The notes under the pieces were generated by a model, which saw only the letters and a program-made list of their open reading frames with translations, had not been told where the DNA came from and ran no database searches. A program made the translations under genes and the position numbers. A stretch of 64,000 nucleotides of DNA from NCBI RefSeq assembly GCF_022581195.2, contig NC_061480.1:4736892-4800891 (forward strand), in the 5' to 3' direction. The stretch is from Helicoverpa zea (taxonomy: Eukaryota > Arthropoda > Insecta > Lepidoptera > Noctuidae). Below are positions 63,335-64,000 of this stretch, one piece after another; position 1 is the stretch's first letter; each line of letters begins with the position of its first letter.

Positions 63335-64000
63335 GTGGCCTAGTGGATAAGATAGAAAGAACCAACCTCTCAAGTATTAGTTTGGCTCGATTCCAGGACA
63401 GGTAAGTACGAATGCCACTTTTCTAAGTTGTATGTACTTTCTAAGCATACCTTTTACACCAATGACTGATTAAAAGGTAGAAGGAAAACATCTTGAGGAA
63501 ACCTGGACTATGAAGTCTGAAATCACCACCCTGCATTGAGCAAGCGTGGTGATTAACGCTCAATCCTTCTCCGTGTGAGAGGAGGCCTGTGCCCAGCAGA
63601 GGGAGGATAGGAAGGCTGATGATGATAAAGCATTTTCGTATTTTTTTGCTGCTGAAGATGATTGGGAGTTGACGGAACTCCTCAGCAGTATACGGCATGT
63701 ATGTCGTGTTTGGGCTTATTTTATTCGTATTGATGAGTATCTTTAGTTCGACGATTTTAAACGAAGACACTTAATTGTCCTGAATAACTTAAGGAAATTT
63801 TTATATTGTTTTTTGATTTCCATAATGAACTGAAGGTGGAAATATAAAATCGTAGTAACAAATGGACCCAGATGGGGACAGCGGATACAAGATACCTTAT
63901 TTCTATAAACATGAGTGTACATAGAATTAGGTTGTAAAAAAATAATATAGAGTAACCCCATCATTAATGCTCAATCCTTCTCCGTGTGAGAGGAGGCCTG
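63335..64000 (+). repeat. SINE-3 copy and start of another
   Basis: 63335-63630 is SINE-3 with head GTGGTGGCCTAGTGGATAAG and 3' GATGATGAT tail. 63964-64000 begins a second copy (ATGCTCAATCCTTCTCCGTG) cut by the window end. 63631-63963 has nothing recognisable. Confidence 0.7.

Overview
This window looks like accessory and intergenic DNA from a moth or butterfly, most likely a noctuid-like lepidopteran. It is AT-rich, its genes have small exons with GT-AG introns, and it is full of short tRNA-headed SINEs, PIF/Harbinger-style MITEs with TTA or TAA target duplications, and RTE, R1 and CR1-like LINE fragments. It is not prokaryotic: no operons, CRISPR arrays, rRNA or true tRNA genes were seen. 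The species assignment is inference from repeat style only.

Three host genes can be rebuilt exon by exon, all on the minus strand. (1) A complete five-exon GOT1-type Golgi transport protein gene (16305-19801, 140 aa). (2) A clip-domain serine protease, gene A (23596-31008), with nine exons but no recognisable signal-peptide exon. (3) A paralogous clip-domain serine protease, gene B (39951-55024), ten exons, 408 aa, with a signal peptide and complete catalytic triad. Seven of the eight shared downstream exons plus the last match in length to the base between A and B, and the first clip exons differ by 12 bases, so this is a tandem duplication of a secreted trypsin-like zymogen of the kind used in insect melanisation and Toll cascades.

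Mobile DNA dominates the rest. 1-16 kb: MITEs, SINEs and an RTE-like LINE split by a compact LTR element that keeps gag plus retropepsin but has no reverse transcriptase. 20-23 kb: a short tandem duplication and a possible spliced noncoding unit that recurs at 61.6-62.6 kb. 26.7-29.7 kb: a LINE holding two separate DNA elements, all inside an intron of gene A. 29.98-35.96 kb: a near-perfect inverted repeat with arms of about 3 kb, which mirrors the first clip exon of gene A. 36-39 kb: three MITEs and two unidentified reading frames. 47.4-52.4 kb, in the first intron of gene B: a nest in which a DNA element holds a LINE, the LINE holds a 2.14-kb transposon with an orphan 161-aa gene, and a Harbinger-like element follows. 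55.2-59.7 kb: a nearly intact 4.1-kb LINE with 123-bp 5' monomers, sitting inside a MITE.

The strongest candidates for something undescribed are the 47898-50037 transposon (orphan spliced gene, terminal inverted repeats, 4-bp target duplication and ten copies of a TTCTGTAGAC-type motif), the 6-kb foldback, and the gag-protease-only LTR element.
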